From VRUE01 sp963703895 (GTDB taxonomy: Bacteria > Actinomycetota > Thermoleophilia > Solirubrobacterales > 70-9), in assembly GCA_963703895.1 (NCBI GenBank), contig CAVPFX010000003.1, forward strand, positions 806,001 to 870,000: a stretch of DNA of 64,000 bases, in the 5' to 3' direction. The notes beneath the pieces are model-generated. The model was not told the origin of the DNA. It searched no databases and worked only from the letters and a program-made list of their open reading frames with translations. Positions 26,412 through 35,204 of this stretch are shown here, one piece after another. The translations under genes were made by a program, and so were the position numbers. Each line of letters starts with the position of its first letter. The first letter of the stretch is position 1.

Positions 26412-27254
26412 TCAGATTCCCATCGCGCGGGCGACGATTCGATCCATGACCCGATCGGGAAGGATCCGCGACAGCAGCGCCTGGCCGCGAGCGTCCGCAC
26501 CGACCAGATAGCGGGTGCGCGGCCGCCGCGCGCTGAGCGCGTGTTGAATCGCGCCCGCCACCTTCTCGGGCGCGATGCCGCGCTCGGCGGTGCGGCGAAC
26601 GGCGCCGCGAAAGCTCTCGATCTTCTCGCCGTAGAGCTCCTCCTGGGTCGCTGGAGCGCGAGCGGCGACCTCATCGGCGATGCCCTCTCCCCGCTCCCAG
26701 ATCGGTGTATCGATCGAGCCCGGCTCGATCGCGACCACATCGATCTTCCAGGGCCGCAGCTCCTGGCGCAGGCAGTCGACCACGGCCTCGATCCCGTACT
26801 TCGAGGCGTGGTAGGGCGCGCCGAACGGCATCGCCATACGGCCGCCGATCGAGCTGAGGAAGACGACCCGGCCGCGCGTCTTGCGGATCAGCGGCAGCAT
26901 TGCCTGCGTCACCGCGACCTGGGAGATCAGGTTGACCTCGAGCTGCTGGCGCAGGTCGTCGAGCGGGATCGTCTCCAGCGGCGACATCACCGCGATGCCG
27001 GCGTTGTTGACCAGGCCGTCGAGCCCGCTCCCGCCCACAGCAGCGGCGATCTGCTCCGCGGCAGCGGCGATCTGAGCGGCATTGGTGACGTCGAGCATCA
27101 GCGGCACGAGCCGCTCCGAGGCGGCCTCGCGCAACGCCGCCGCGTCCTCATCCCTGCGCACGCTGGCGAAGACGCGCCAGCCCTCGGCGTCCATCCGCAG
27201 GGCGCTGGCTCGGCCGATGCCGGTCGAAGCGCCAGTGATCAGAACGGACTTCAC
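26412..27254 (-). CDS. Short-chain dehydrogenase/reductase
   Basis: 280-residue classical SDR: cofactor motif ITGASTGIGRAS, NNAGIA, catalytic Ser in VVFLSSIGG, and the YHASK pair (Tyr and Lys). Family members of this type reduce or oxidise alcohols, steroids or retinol-like substrates; nothing here fixes the substrate. Start GTG 27254 gives MKSVLITGAS; the longer frame upstream is antisense to the epimerase gene. It diverges from the epimerase with 25 bp between starts. Confidence 0.9.
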   Translation of the reverse strand: MKSVLITGASTGIGRASALRMDAEGWRVFASVRRDEDAAALREAASERLVPLMLDVTNAAQIAAAAEQIAAAVGGSGLDGLVNNAGIAVMSPLETIPLDDLRQQLEVNLISQVAVTQAMLPLIRKTRGRVVFLSSIGGRMAMPFGAPYHASKYGIEAVVDCLRQELRPWKIDVVAIEPGSIDTPIWERGEGIADEVAARAPATQEELYGEKIESFRGAVRRTAERGIAPEKVAGAIQHALSARRPRTRYLVGADARGQALLSRILPDRVMDRIVARAMGI

Positions 27255-27279
27255 CGGAGCCAGGCTAACATCGGAACCG

Positions 27280-28251
27280 ATGGCCGAGACAGCCTTCGTC
27301 ACCGGTGGATCGGGCTTCATCGGCGGCAGGCTGGTGCAGCGGCTCCTCAGCGAAGGTTCGGCGGTGCGGGCGCTGGCACGCTCGGATTCCGCCGCGAAGC
27401 GAGTCGCCGAGCTCGGTGCCGAGCCGGTGCGGGGAGAGCTCGCCGACCCGACAGCGCTGACCGCCGGCGCCGATGGCGCCAGCGTCGCCTTCCACCTCGC
27501 CGCCCATCTCGGCGAGTGGGGCGATTGGGCAGATTTCGAGCGCGGCAACGTGGTCGGCACCCGAAACGTGCTGGCCGCCTGCGAAGAGGCCGGCGTGACG
27601 CGCTTCGTCCACTGCGGCACCGAGGCAGCGTTGATGGCCGGCGAGCCGCTTGTGCAGGTCGACGAGAGGGCGCCGCTGCGACCCGACTCGCGCGCCCCGT
27701 ACCCGGCGACGAAGGCGAAAGCCGAGCAGGTAGTACGGCAAGCGGCGCGCGACGGCTTTGAAACGGTCGCCGTACGGCCCCGCTTCGTCTGGGGCAAGGG
27801 CGACACCACGCTGCTGCCGGAGATGGTCGCCACCGTCGAGGCCGGCCGCTTCGCCTGGGTCGGCGGCGGTCGCAACGTCACCGACACCACCCACGTCGAC
27901 AACGTCGTCGAGGGCTTGATCCTGGCCGCGGCGAAGGGCCACTCGGGCGAGGCCTACTTCGTCACCGACGGCGAGCCGGTCGTCTTCCGCGAGTTCGTCA
28001 GCGAACTGCTGCGCACACAGGGAGTCGAGCCACCCGATCGCAGCCTGCCAGCCTGGACCGCCGCGCCGATGGCCCGGGTCTGCGAAGCGGCCTGGAAGCT
28101 CCTCCCCCTCCCCGGCGAGCCGCCGATGACCGCCTTCCGTTCCTGGCTGTTGACCCAGGAGTGCACGATCGACATCTCCAAGGCCAGGACCGAGCTCGGC
28201 TACAGACCGATCGTCGGCCACGCGCAGGGCTTGGCCGAGCTGCGCAACTGA
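27280..28251 (+). CDS. NAD-dependent epimerase / 3-beta-hydroxysteroid dehydrogenase-like
   Basis: 323 residues, extended SDR with cofactor motif FVTGGSGFIGGRL, a stretch AFHLAAHLGEWGDW, and the catalytic YPATK pair. The C-terminus (LGYRPIVGHAQGLAELR) is typical of the 3-beta-HSD/sterol-type subgroup, so sterol or sugar-like substrates are both possible. ATG 27280 is the first residue of the fold. It diverges from a classical SDR gene and ends before an exported protein. Confidence 0.88.
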   Translation: MAETAFVTGGSGFIGGRLVQRLLSEGSAVRALARSDSAAKRVAELGAEPVRGELADPTALTAGADGASVAFHLAAHLGEWGDWADFERGNVVGTRNVLAACEEAGVTRFVHCGTEAALMAGEPLVQVDERAPLRPDSRAPYPATKAKAEQVVRQAARDGFETVAVRPRFVWGKGDTTLLPEMVATVEAGRFAWVGGGRNVTDTTHVDNVVEGLILAAAKGHSGEAYFVTDGEPVVFREFVSELLRTQGVEPPDRSLPAWTAAPMARVCEAAWKLLPLPGEPPMTAFRSWLLTQECTIDISKARTELGYRPIVGHAQGLAELRN

Positions 28252-28287
28252 CACCCAGTTCGCTCGGCATGGACTCGGCATGGGAGC

Positions 28288-28305
28288 AGTCAAATTAACT
28301 TGACT
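28288..28305. promoter_or_regulatory. Inverted repeat upstream of exported protein gene
   Basis: AGTCAA-ATTAAC-TTGACT, 6-bp arms around an AT-rich centre, 31 bp before the start. Half-sites recall those of the TetR-like palindromes elsewhere but are in the opposite order. It may overlap a promoter. Confidence 0.3.
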
Positions 28306-28335
28306 TTTCGTGGGCAGGCGAGAGGATCGGATGCC

Positions 28336-29310
28336 ATGCTGCCGCGCAGATCCTTGATCGTGCTTCTCACCGCTTTGACTCTCGGCCTCGGCGGGTCGAC
28401 CGTGGCGCGGGCAGCGGAATGGGAGATCAAAGAAGCGCCCCTTGCCAGCGCGGGCATAGCGAGTGAAACGCTGTCCAGCTCAGGCGGAGCTTTTGACCTG
28501 TCCGTTCCCGCCCTGGGTCTGACGATCCATTGCACCGGGGAGAGTGGCAGCGGTGAAATCGTCAAAGGCGGCGCTACTGGGAAAGTCACGCTTGAACTCA
28601 GCGGCTGTGCGGTAAGCAAATTCGAAAAAGCCTGCAGCGTGAAAAGCGCCGGCAAAAGCGCAGGCGTAATCGGCATGACCGCGACGACGAAATTCTTCGA
28701 GACCGAAGTCAAAGAAGTCGAGAAAGGCTACGAAGAGCTCACGCCGACGACGACGATTGAAATCAGTGGCGCGGAATGCGTCTTTCCCGCGAAACTCGAA
28801 ATGAGCGGGGCAACCGCGGCCGAAGTTCCCAAGCTGGAGGAAGAAGTCACAAAACGGGCGCAGAAATTCTCCAAAGCTATCGCCGAAGAATCGGGCGTCA
28901 CGAGCATGAAACTGGGCAAAAACCAGGCCTTCTTGACCGGAGAAGACAAAGAGTCGCTCAGTGGAGTTCACAAAGAAGAGGCCATGGCGGTGACCAACGT
29001 GACCGTGGATCCGCTCTCATTGGTGTTCGTCAAAACATTCGACCCCAGAAGCGTGCTGATCAAAAACCTCGGCCCCAGGAAAATAGAAATCTCAAAGGTC
29101 GAAGTGGAAGCGGGAGCGTTCGTCCGCAACGATCCAGAAGGGTGCATCGGAGGCACGTTCGAAGCCGCCCAGAGCTGCCTCGTCCCGGTCGAATGCACCA
29201 TGCTGCCGAGCGCCGGCAAACTCCTGGTCGAATGGGACGTGCTCAATGCTGGCGGAAAAGTGGTCGGCTTCGGGAAAAGACGCGTCCTGCTCAGCTGCGG
29301 CGCGGCCTAA
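28336..29310 (+). CDS. Exported protein of unknown function
   Basis: 324 residues from ATG 28336. There is a clear signal peptide with cleavage expected after ARA (MLPRRSLIVLLTALTLG is followed by GGSTVARA and then AEWEIKEA). The mature part is predicted beta-rich, with paired cysteines (IHCTGES, SGCAV, KACSV, AECVF, EGCIGG, QSCLV, VECTM, LSCGA) likely forming disulfides. Codon choice is unlike its neighbours: Lys is mostly AAA and Glu often GAA. It has no recognised domain. Its stop overlaps the stop of the convergent MerR gene. Confidence 0.7.
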   Translation: MLPRRSLIVLLTALTLGLGGSTVARAAEWEIKEAPLASAGIASETLSSSGGAFDLSVPALGLTIHCTGESGSGEIVKGGATGKVTLELSGCAVSKFEKACSVKSAGKSAGVIGMTATTKFFETEVKEVEKGYEELTPTTTIEISGAECVFPAKLEMSGATAAEVPKLEEEVTKRAQKFSKAIAEESGVTSMKLGKNQAFLTGEDKESLSGVHKEEAMAVTNVTVDPLSLVFVKTFDPRSVLIKNLGPRKIEISKVEVEAGAFVRNDPEGCIGGTFEAAQSCLVPVECTMLPSAGKLLVEWDVLNAGGKVVGFGKRRVLLSCGAA

Positions 29311-30011
29311 GCCGGCCCCCTATTTGCCCGGTGGCGCTCCAGCTCGGCGACCATCAGCTTGGTGTGCAGAGCGGCGATCAGGTCCTGCAGGGGCTGGGCG
29401 CCGGCTTCGAGCATCTCGACCACGCGCTCGGGCGAGACCTCGCCGGCGAGGCGATCCATGACCATTCCGACCTCCTCGTGCACGAGGTCTTCGATCGCGC
29501 TCTTGTAGCGCAGGGTGTCGTAGACGGTGAAGCCGATCTGCTCGTCATAGCCGCCGGCGCGGAAACGGCTGATCGCCTCGATGATCTTGATGTCGGAGGG
29601 CGAGTAGCCGCGGCTGTTGGGGCTGAGGACCTCCAGCTTCTCCAGCCGGTCGAGCACGTCCTTGGGCACGCCGTAACGCTCGCGGACCTCAGCGGCGCTG
29701 GTGCGGGTGCGCTCGGCGGAGAGGGCGCGGTCGAGGATGCGGTCCTCGAGCTCGACCAGGGCGCGGGCGCGCTCGGGGTCCTCGTCGAGCACCGATTTGA
29801 TCGCCTTCAGCGGCATGAAGCGCTCCTCCTGCAACTGCTTGATCAGCCTGATCCGGTCGACGAACTCAGGCGGGTAGTAGGCCATGTTGCGGCTGGTCTT
29901 GACCGGCTCCGGCAGCAGCCCCTCACGCAGGTAGTGCTTGATCGTCGGCGCCGGCACCCCGGACGCCTCGGCCAGCTCGCCCATCCGCAGCAGGTCGCCG
30001 TTGGCGCTCAC
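29307..30011 (-). CDS. MerR family transcriptional regulator
   Basis: About 234 residues. N-terminal MerR HTH: MGELAEASGVPAPTIKHYLR then EGLLPEP. A helical dimerisation stretch with RIRLIKQLQEERFMPLKAIK follows, then a longer C-terminal domain than simple metal-type MerR. Start GTG 30011 is chosen; the open frame continues through an 18-bp inverted repeat into the next gene's end, which is unlikely to be coding. It follows the CoA-transferase gene in the same direction. Confidence 0.85.
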   Translation of the reverse strand: MSANGDLLRMGELAEASGVPAPTIKHYLREGLLPEPVKTSRNMAYYPPEFVDRIRLIKQLQEERFMPLKAIKSVLDEDPERARALVELEDRILDRALSAERTRTSAAEVRERYGVPKDVLDRLEKLEVLSPNSRGYSPSDIKIIEAISRFRAGGYDEQIGFTVYDTLRYKSAIEDLVHEEVGMVMDRLAGEVSPERVVEMLEAGAQPLQDLIAALHTKLMVAELERHRANRGPA

Positions 30012-30020
30012 AACGACCTC

Positions 30021-30067
30021 TTCCGCTGTTCCTTTGCCCCACATATCGAGGCAAAGGAACAGCGGAA
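30021..30067. terminator. Perfect 18-bp hairpin between CoA transferase and merR
   Basis: Arms 30021-30038 and 30050-30067 are exact complements with an 11-nt loop, starting 10 bp upstream of the merR GTG. There is no U-run, so besides termination it could be an operator or a hairpin in the 5' untranslated region. Confidence 0.6.
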
Positions 30068-30084
30068 CATGACGGTTCCACCTC

Positions 30085-31320
30085 TCATGCGCGGAAGGTG
30101 GTCGCGCCGTCCGAGCTGGGACCGGCGGCGGTGCCGGACTCGAGCATTGCGGCAACCTCCTCGTCGGAGTATCCGGCCTCGCGCAGGACCTGCTCGGTGT
30201 GCTCGCCGAAGGCGGGCGCCGGGCGGGTCGGGTCGGCGGGGGTGCGACTCATCTTCACCGGCGCGCCGAGCTGGCGCACGGCGCCGAGGCCGGGCTGCTC
30301 CATCTCGACCACCATCTGGCGGGCCCGGACCAGCTCCGAGTCGAGCGCCTCGTCCATCTCGAGCACCGGCTCGATGCAGCAGTCGTGCTCATCGTTGAAG
30401 GCCTTCCACTCGTCGCGAGTGCGGGCGCGGAAGACCTCGGCGACCTTCCCCCAAGCCTCGGTCCCCGGCGCCTCGAACTGCACCTCGATCAGGTCGGGTC
30501 GCTCGACCCCGTTGCAGAAGGCAGCCCAGAACTTCGGCTCGAGGGCGCCGCAGCTGACCCAGCCGTCGCTCGCCTCGTAGGGGAGGTAGCAGAGCAGACC
30601 GCCGGCGAGCTGCTGCTCGCCGCGCTGCGGCACCTCGCCATCGCAGAAGTAGCGGCCGGCAACCATTGCCAGCCAGGAGAGGGCGCCGTCGGCCATCGAG
30701 ACGTCGACCATCTGGCCCTCGCCGGAGCGCTGGCGCTCGTGCAGCGCCGCCATCACGCCGAAGGCCGCCATCAGGGCGCCGCCACCGAGGTCGGCGATCT
30801 GGCCGCCGGATTGGACCGGTGGCCCGTCCTTGGCGCCGGTAAGGCCGAGCAGGCCGACGAGGCCGAGGTAGTTCATGTCGTGGCCGGCGCGTTGAGCATA
30901 GGGACCGTCCTGGCCGTAGCCGGTGATCGCGCAGAAGACGACGCCGGGGTTGGCCTCGCGCATGCGCTCGTAGCCGACGCCGAGCCGGTCCAACACGCCG
31001 GGACGGAAGCCGTCGAGGACGACGTCGTGCTGATCGACCAAGCGCAGCAGCGCCTCGCGCCCTACCTCGCTCTTGAGGTCGAGCCGAATCGAGCGCTTGC
31101 CGCGATTGAGCGAGAGGTAGAGCGCCGAGCGCGTACCCAGCTCCTGCTGCTCGTCCGTGCCGTAGTAGGGGGGTGCCCAGCGGATGTAGTCGCCCATGCC
31201 GGTGTCCTCGACCTTGAGCACCTCGGCGCCGAGGTCGGCGAGCAGCAGCGAGCAGAAGCCCCCCGGCAGGAGCCGGGTCAGGTCGAGAACCTTGACGTCG
31301 TTGAGCGGCAGCTCGCTCAC
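30085..31320 (-). CDS. CaiB/BaiF (family III) CoA transferase, alpha-methylacyl-CoA racemase-like
   Basis: 411 residues of the class III CoA-transferase fold. The N-terminal LDLTRLLPGGFCSLLLADLGAEV and NRGKRSIRLDLK are typical. A His-Asp in GHDMNYLG, followed by GLVGLLG, matches the active site of alpha-methylacyl-CoA racemases, so racemisation of 2-methylacyl-CoA is as likely as CoA transfer. The start overlaps the OsmC stop by 4 bp. The surrounding genes (BKACE, carboxylase, hydratase, acyl-CoA dehydrogenase) suggest branched-chain fatty acid or sterol side-chain breakdown. Confidence 0.88.
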   Translation of the reverse strand: MSELPLNDVKVLDLTRLLPGGFCSLLLADLGAEVLKVEDTGMGDYIRWAPPYYGTDEQQELGTRSALYLSLNRGKRSIRLDLKSEVGREALLRLVDQHDVVLDGFRPGVLDRLGVGYERMREANPGVVFCAITGYGQDGPYAQRAGHDMNYLGLVGLLGLTGAKDGPPVQSGGQIADLGGGALMAAFGVMAALHERQRSGEGQMVDVSMADGALSWLAMVAGRYFCDGEVPQRGEQQLAGGLLCYLPYEASDGWVSCGALEPKFWAAFCNGVERPDLIEVQFEAPGTEAWGKVAEVFRARTRDEWKAFNDEHDCCIEPVLEMDEALDSELVRARQMVVEMEQPGLGAVRQLGAPVKMSRTPADPTRPAPAFGEHTEQVLREAGYSDEEVAAMLESGTAAGPSSDGATTFRA

Positions 31321-31742
31321 GAGGGCTCAACCTCCACGGGGAAGTGGACCGAGTTGGCGATGAAGCAGAGCTCGTGCGAGCGCTGGTGGAGGGCTTCGAT
31401 CGCCTCGGGCTCGGGCGGCTCGCCCGCCCAGCGCACCCGCGGACGCAGGGTGGCGGAGGTGAAGCGCTTGCCGTCCAGCACGCCGTCGGCATCGTCTTCG
31501 TAGGAGGCAATCTCGAAGCCTTTTTTGCGCGCCAGTGAGAGAAACCAGAGCATGTGACAGCTGGCGAGCGCGCCGACCAACAGCGCCTCAGGGTTGGACT
31601 TGGTTTCGTCGCCGCCGAGCTCCACCGCCGAGGAGCTGGGCAGGGTCTGAGCGCCGAGCAGTACATCGTGGGCCTGCACATCCTCCCCCTCGCCGCCGCT
31701 CCAGGAGACACCGGCGCGGTGGATCGTGGCCTCCACGCTCAA
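31317..31742 (-). CDS. OsmC family peroxiredoxin-like protein
   Basis: 141 residues. The two catalytic-type cysteines of OsmC/Ohr proteins are in ASCHMLWF and ELCFIANSV. OsmC members reduce organic and fatty-acid hydroperoxides. It overlaps both neighbours by 4 bp (BKACE stop and CoA transferase start), so it is translationally coupled to lipid-catabolism genes, consistent with protection from lipid peroxides. Confidence 0.88.
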   Translation of the reverse strand: MSVEATIHRAGVSWSGGEGEDVQAHDVLLGAQTLPSSSAVELGGDETKSNPEALLVGALASCHMLWFLSLARKKGFEIASYEDDADGVLDGKRFTSATLRPRVRWAGEPPEPEAIEALHQRSHELCFIANSVHFPVEVEPS

Positions 31743-32629
31743 GCCTCCGCTCGCCGCGGCACTCCCAACAGCTCACGCGCCTCGACGACGCTCGCCGCAC
31801 GGCGGCCGACGTCCTCGGCCATCTGCCGCGCCTTGCCGATCAGGTCGCCGTTGGAGCGGCACATCTCGCCGTTCGGCAAGTAGAGGTTGTCCTCGACCCC
31901 GGCGCGGACGTTGCCGCCCAGGACCAGCGCCGTGCCGAGCAGTTTCCACTGGTCGCGCGAGATGCCAATCGTCTGCCACTGGTTGGGCCCCTCAGCACCG
32001 CCGGGAATCTGCTCCGACATGAAGGCGACGTTGCGGGGCGTCGGCCGGATGCCGCCGTTGACCCCCATCACCAGCGAGATCTGCAGCGGGGTCCGCTCGA
32101 GCAGGCCCATGTCGATCAACGGGTCGAGGTTGGCGACGTGGCCGGCGTCGAAGCACTCGTGCTCGGGCTTGATCCCGAGGTCGCGCATCGCGGTGAGGAA
32201 CTCGATGATCGTGTCGAAGCTGTTCTCGAAGACTGCCTTGAAGACGAAGTCTTTACGCCGCGAGCTGTACTTGGCGTAGTTCATCGAGCTCATGTTGAGC
32301 GCCGCCACATCGGGCTTCAGCTCGCGCAGGTACTCGATTCGCTTCTCGATCGGGATGCCGATCGCGCCGGTCGAGTAGTTGATGATCACGTCGCCGACCT
32401 CGGCCAAGATCGCCTCGGTGATCGCCTTGAAGTCCTCGACCTCGTAGGAGGGCGTGCCGTCGGGTTTGCGAGCGTGGATGTGGAGCTGCGAGGCGCCCTC
32501 GTCAACCGCGCGCCGGGCCTCCGCCGCGTACTCCTCCGGCGTGTAGGGGATCGCCGGACACTGATCGCGATTGGCAATCACCCCGCTGATCGAGCAGCTG
32601 ATCACCACCGGGTTCTCGAACGAGCTCAT
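31739..32629 (-). CDS. BKACE-type 3-keto acid cleavage enzyme (DUF849)
   Basis: 296 residues of the beta-keto acid cleavage enzyme family, which condenses a 3-keto acid with acetyl-CoA and cleaves it. The zinc-ligand segment LHIHARKPDG, an Asn-Ser-Tyr-Ser stretch (INYSTGA) and the C-terminal GNVRAGVEDNLYLPNGE are conserved features. The preferred keto acid cannot be deduced. It starts an operon with OsmC and the CoA transferase, and a hairpin separates it from the carboxylase gene upstream. Confidence 0.9.
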   Translation of the reverse strand: MSSFENPVVISCSISGVIANRDQCPAIPYTPEEYAAEARRAVDEGASQLHIHARKPDGTPSYEVEDFKAITEAILAEVGDVIINYSTGAIGIPIEKRIEYLRELKPDVAALNMSSMNYAKYSSRRKDFVFKAVFENSFDTIIEFLTAMRDLGIKPEHECFDAGHVANLDPLIDMGLLERTPLQISLVMGVNGGIRPTPRNVAFMSEQIPGGAEGPNQWQTIGISRDQWKLLGTALVLGGNVRAGVEDNLYLPNGEMCRSNGDLIGKARQMAEDVGRRAASVVEARELLGVPRRAEA

Positions 32630-32638
32630 CGACGCCCC

Positions 32639-32680
32639 CTTGGCGAGTTAGGCCCCCTATATGGCCCATAAGTCGCCAAG
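32639..32680. terminator. Hairpin between carboxylase and BKACE genes
   Basis: CTTGGCGA (32639-32646) pairs with TCGCCAAG (32673-32680), with an inner GGCC/GGCC pairing. It lies just after the carboxylase stop. No U-tract is seen. Confidence 0.45.
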
Positions 32681-32684
32681 CCCC

Positions 32685-34277
32685 TCATACCGGCATCACC
32701 CCGTGGCGCTTCTTCGGCTTCTGGACTTGCTTGTTGCGCGCCATCTTCAGCGCCTTGGCGATCGTCGGGCGGGTCTCGCGCGGGTCGATCACGTCGTCGA
32801 TCACGGCGTTGCCGGCGGCGATGTAGGGGTCGATCTGCTCGCGCACCGCGTTCAGCATCGCCTCTTTGGTCGCCTCCGGATCGTCAGAGGCCTCGATCAT
32901 CGAGCGGCCGATGATGTTGACCGCGCCCTCGGCGCCCATGACCGAGATCTCCGCACCCGGCCAGGCGACGATCAGGTCGGGCTCATAGGCCTTGCCGCAC
33001 ATCACGTAGTAGCCAGCGCCGTAGGCCTTGCGCACGATCACGGTGATCTTGGGCACGGTGGCGCGGCTGACCGCATAGAGCATCTTCGCCCCGTGGCGGA
33101 TGATCCCGGCGTGCTCGACCTTGGCGCCGACCATGAAGCCGGGCACGTCCTGGAGGAAGACGAGCGGGATGTTGAAGGCGTCACAGAGGTTGATGAAGCG
33201 CGCCGCCTTGTCGGCCGAGTCGTTGTCGAGGATCCCAGCCAGCTGCTTGGGCTGGTTGGCAACGATCCCGACTGGCTGGCCGCCGAAGCGGGCGAAGCAG
33301 GTGATCAGCGTCTTGGCGAACTTCGGCTTGATGTCGAAGAACTCGCCGTCGTCGACGATCTCGCGGATCACCTCGTACATGTCGTAGGGCTGGCGTGAGG
33401 AGTCGGGAACGATCTCCATCAGCTTCTCCGACTGGCGCTCGATCGGGTCGGAGACCTCGCGCAGCGGCGGCTTCTCTTCCCAGTTGGCGGGGAAGTAGGA
33501 GAGGTACTGCTTGACCCGTTCGATGCACTCCTCGTCGTCCTTCACCTCGAGGTCCCCCACTCCTGATTTGCGACAGTGGACCTTGGCGCCGCCGAGCTCC
33601 TCCATCGTGATGTCCTCGCCGGTGACCGCCTTGGTCAGGTGCGGGCCGGCCAGCGCCATCGCGCCCTGGCCGGAGACCATCGGCACGAAGTCGGCGAGGG
33701 CCGGGATGTACGCGGTGCCGGCGGCGCAGGGGCCCATCATCGCCGCCACCATCGGGATCACGCCCGACATCTCGACCTCCTCGCGGAAGAGGTGGCCGGA
33801 GCCGGCGAAGAGCGAGCCCGCCGCCTCCTGGATACGGGCGCCGGCCGAGTCGAGCAGCCAGATGAAGGGCATCCGCTTGGAGAGGGCCATCTCTCGCAGG
33901 CGAGTGGCCTTGAGCTCGCCGGTCATCCCCATCGAGCCGGCCATCACAGTGAAGTCGTAGGCGGCGACGCAGCAGGGGCGGCCGTCGACGTCGCCCCAGC
34001 CGGTGATCACGCCGTCGGCGGGGGCCTCCTTGCCGTCCATCGCCCGCTGGGCGAAGTGAGGGCGTCCGTGGATGCCCATCTCGACGAAGGTGCCCTCGTC
34101 GACCAGCAGGTCGATCCGCTCGCGGGCGGTGAGCTTGCCGCGCTCGTGCTGCTTGGCGATCTTCTCCTCGCCGCCACCGAGCCTCGCCTTCTCGCGGCGC
34201 TCGTGCAGTTGCTCGGTCAGCTCGCCGAGCGGGGCCGTGCCTGGAAGCAGGTGCTTCGTCTCCTGATCGGTCGCCAC
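32685..34277 (-). CDS. Acyl-CoA carboxylase carboxyltransferase (beta) subunit
   Basis: 530-residue carboxyltransferase of the propionyl/methylcrotonyl/acetyl-CoA carboxylase beta family. Visible features are KLTARERIDLLVDEGTF, the acyl-CoA pocket segment LLDSAGARIQEAAGSL, the carboxybiotin pocket segment FLQDVPGFMVGAK, and KAYGAGYYVMCGKAY. GTG 34277 overlaps the TAG stop of the enoyl-CoA hydratase by 1 bp, so they form one operon. The biotin carboxylase alpha subunit is not in the window; a stand-alone biotinyl domain is encoded 21 kb away at 55437. Confidence 0.93.
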   Translation of the reverse strand: MATDQETKHLLPGTAPLGELTEQLHERREKARLGGGEEKIAKQHERGKLTARERIDLLVDEGTFVEMGIHGRPHFAQRAMDGKEAPADGVITGWGDVDGRPCCVAAYDFTVMAGSMGMTGELKATRLREMALSKRMPFIWLLDSAGARIQEAAGSLFAGSGHLFREEVEMSGVIPMVAAMMGPCAAGTAYIPALADFVPMVSGQGAMALAGPHLTKAVTGEDITMEELGGAKVHCRKSGVGDLEVKDDEECIERVKQYLSYFPANWEEKPPLREVSDPIERQSEKLMEIVPDSSRQPYDMYEVIREIVDDGEFFDIKPKFAKTLITCFARFGGQPVGIVANQPKQLAGILDNDSADKAARFINLCDAFNIPLVFLQDVPGFMVGAKVEHAGIIRHGAKMLYAVSRATVPKITVIVRKAYGAGYYVMCGKAYEPDLIVAWPGAEISVMGAEGAVNIIGRSMIEASDDPEATKEAMLNAVREQIDPYIAAGNAVIDDVIDPRETRPTIAKALKMARNKQVQKPKKRHGVMPV

Positions 34278-35062
34278 TACCGTCCCTTCCACTGCGGGTC
34301 GCGTTTCTCGAAGAATGCGGTGACGCCCTCGACGATGTCCTCGGTGCTGAAGGTGAGCGATAGCTGCGAGCGCAGGTAGTCGAGCGCGTCGTCGACCGCC
34401 ATGTCCTGCTGGCGGTACATCGCGTCGTGGCCGAGCCGCATCAGCACCGGGCTCTTCGAGGCCAGCTTCGTCGCCCAATCGGCAACGGCAGCCTCGAACT
34501 CCCCAGCCGGCACGACCTTGTTGGCGAGCCCGTACTCGACCGCTTCCTCCGCGCTGAGCCGCTCGCCCAGCAGCATCATCTCGTTGACCTTCTTGCGCGG
34601 GACGTTGCGGTAAATGATCGCCATGATCATGTAGGGGAAGGCGCCGACGTTGATCTCCGGCGTGCCGAAGGTGGCGCCCTCTTTGGCGATCAGAAGGTCG
34701 CAGGAGAGTGCGAGTCCCATTCCCCCGGCGAGCACATGGCCGTTGGCGGCGCAGAGGCTCGGCTTGCCGAGCCGCGGCATCAGCCGGAAGTATTCGAGGA
34801 AGAGATCGGTGGCGAAGTGTTTGGCTACGAGTGGCACATCGGCGGCGAAGCCACCGAGATCGGCGCCGGCGCAGAAGACCTTGTCCCCCGCCCCGGTCAA
34901 CACCACCGCCCGCACGTCCTCGGAGTCGCGCGCCGTCTTCATCGCATCGACCAGCTCGCTCAGCATCTGCCCGGAGAGCATGTTGCGCTTCTCCGGGTTG
35001 TTCAGCGTCACCGTGGCGACGCCCTCATCGACCTCGTAGGCGACCAGCTCGTATTCGGCCAT
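34277..35062 (-). CDS. Enoyl-CoA hydratase/isomerase
   Basis: 261-residue crotonase-fold protein: oxyanion-hole segments VFCAGADLGGF and ANGHVLAGGMGLAL, with TFGTPEINVGAFP in the region of the catalytic acids. From ATG 35062 it reads MAEYELVAYEV. It is the first gene of the operon with the carboxylase beta subunit. A carboxylase next to a hydratase suggests a leucine/isoprenoid-type or branched acid route, but that is not proven. Confidence 0.92.
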   Translation of the reverse strand: MAEYELVAYEVDEGVATVTLNNPEKRNMLSGQMLSELVDAMKTARDSEDVRAVVLTGAGDKVFCAGADLGGFAADVPLVAKHFATDLFLEYFRLMPRLGKPSLCAANGHVLAGGMGLALSCDLLIAKEGATFGTPEINVGAFPYMIMAIIYRNVPRKKVNEMMLLGERLSAEEAVEYGLANKVVPAGEFEAAVADWATKLASKSPVLMRLGHDAMYRQQDMAVDDALDYLRSQLSLTFSTEDIVEGVTAFFEKRDPQWKGR

Positions 35063-35204
35063 CAGCTTGCGCGCTCCGCTCTCTCGACGCTCATCGAGCC
35101 GGGACCATAGCCGAACTGTGCTGAAAGTAGGAAGTGCTACTGTCCACGGCGGATTTCCGGCGGCCGCGCCGCCCATCACGAACCCGCGAACGAGGAGAGA
35201 GACA

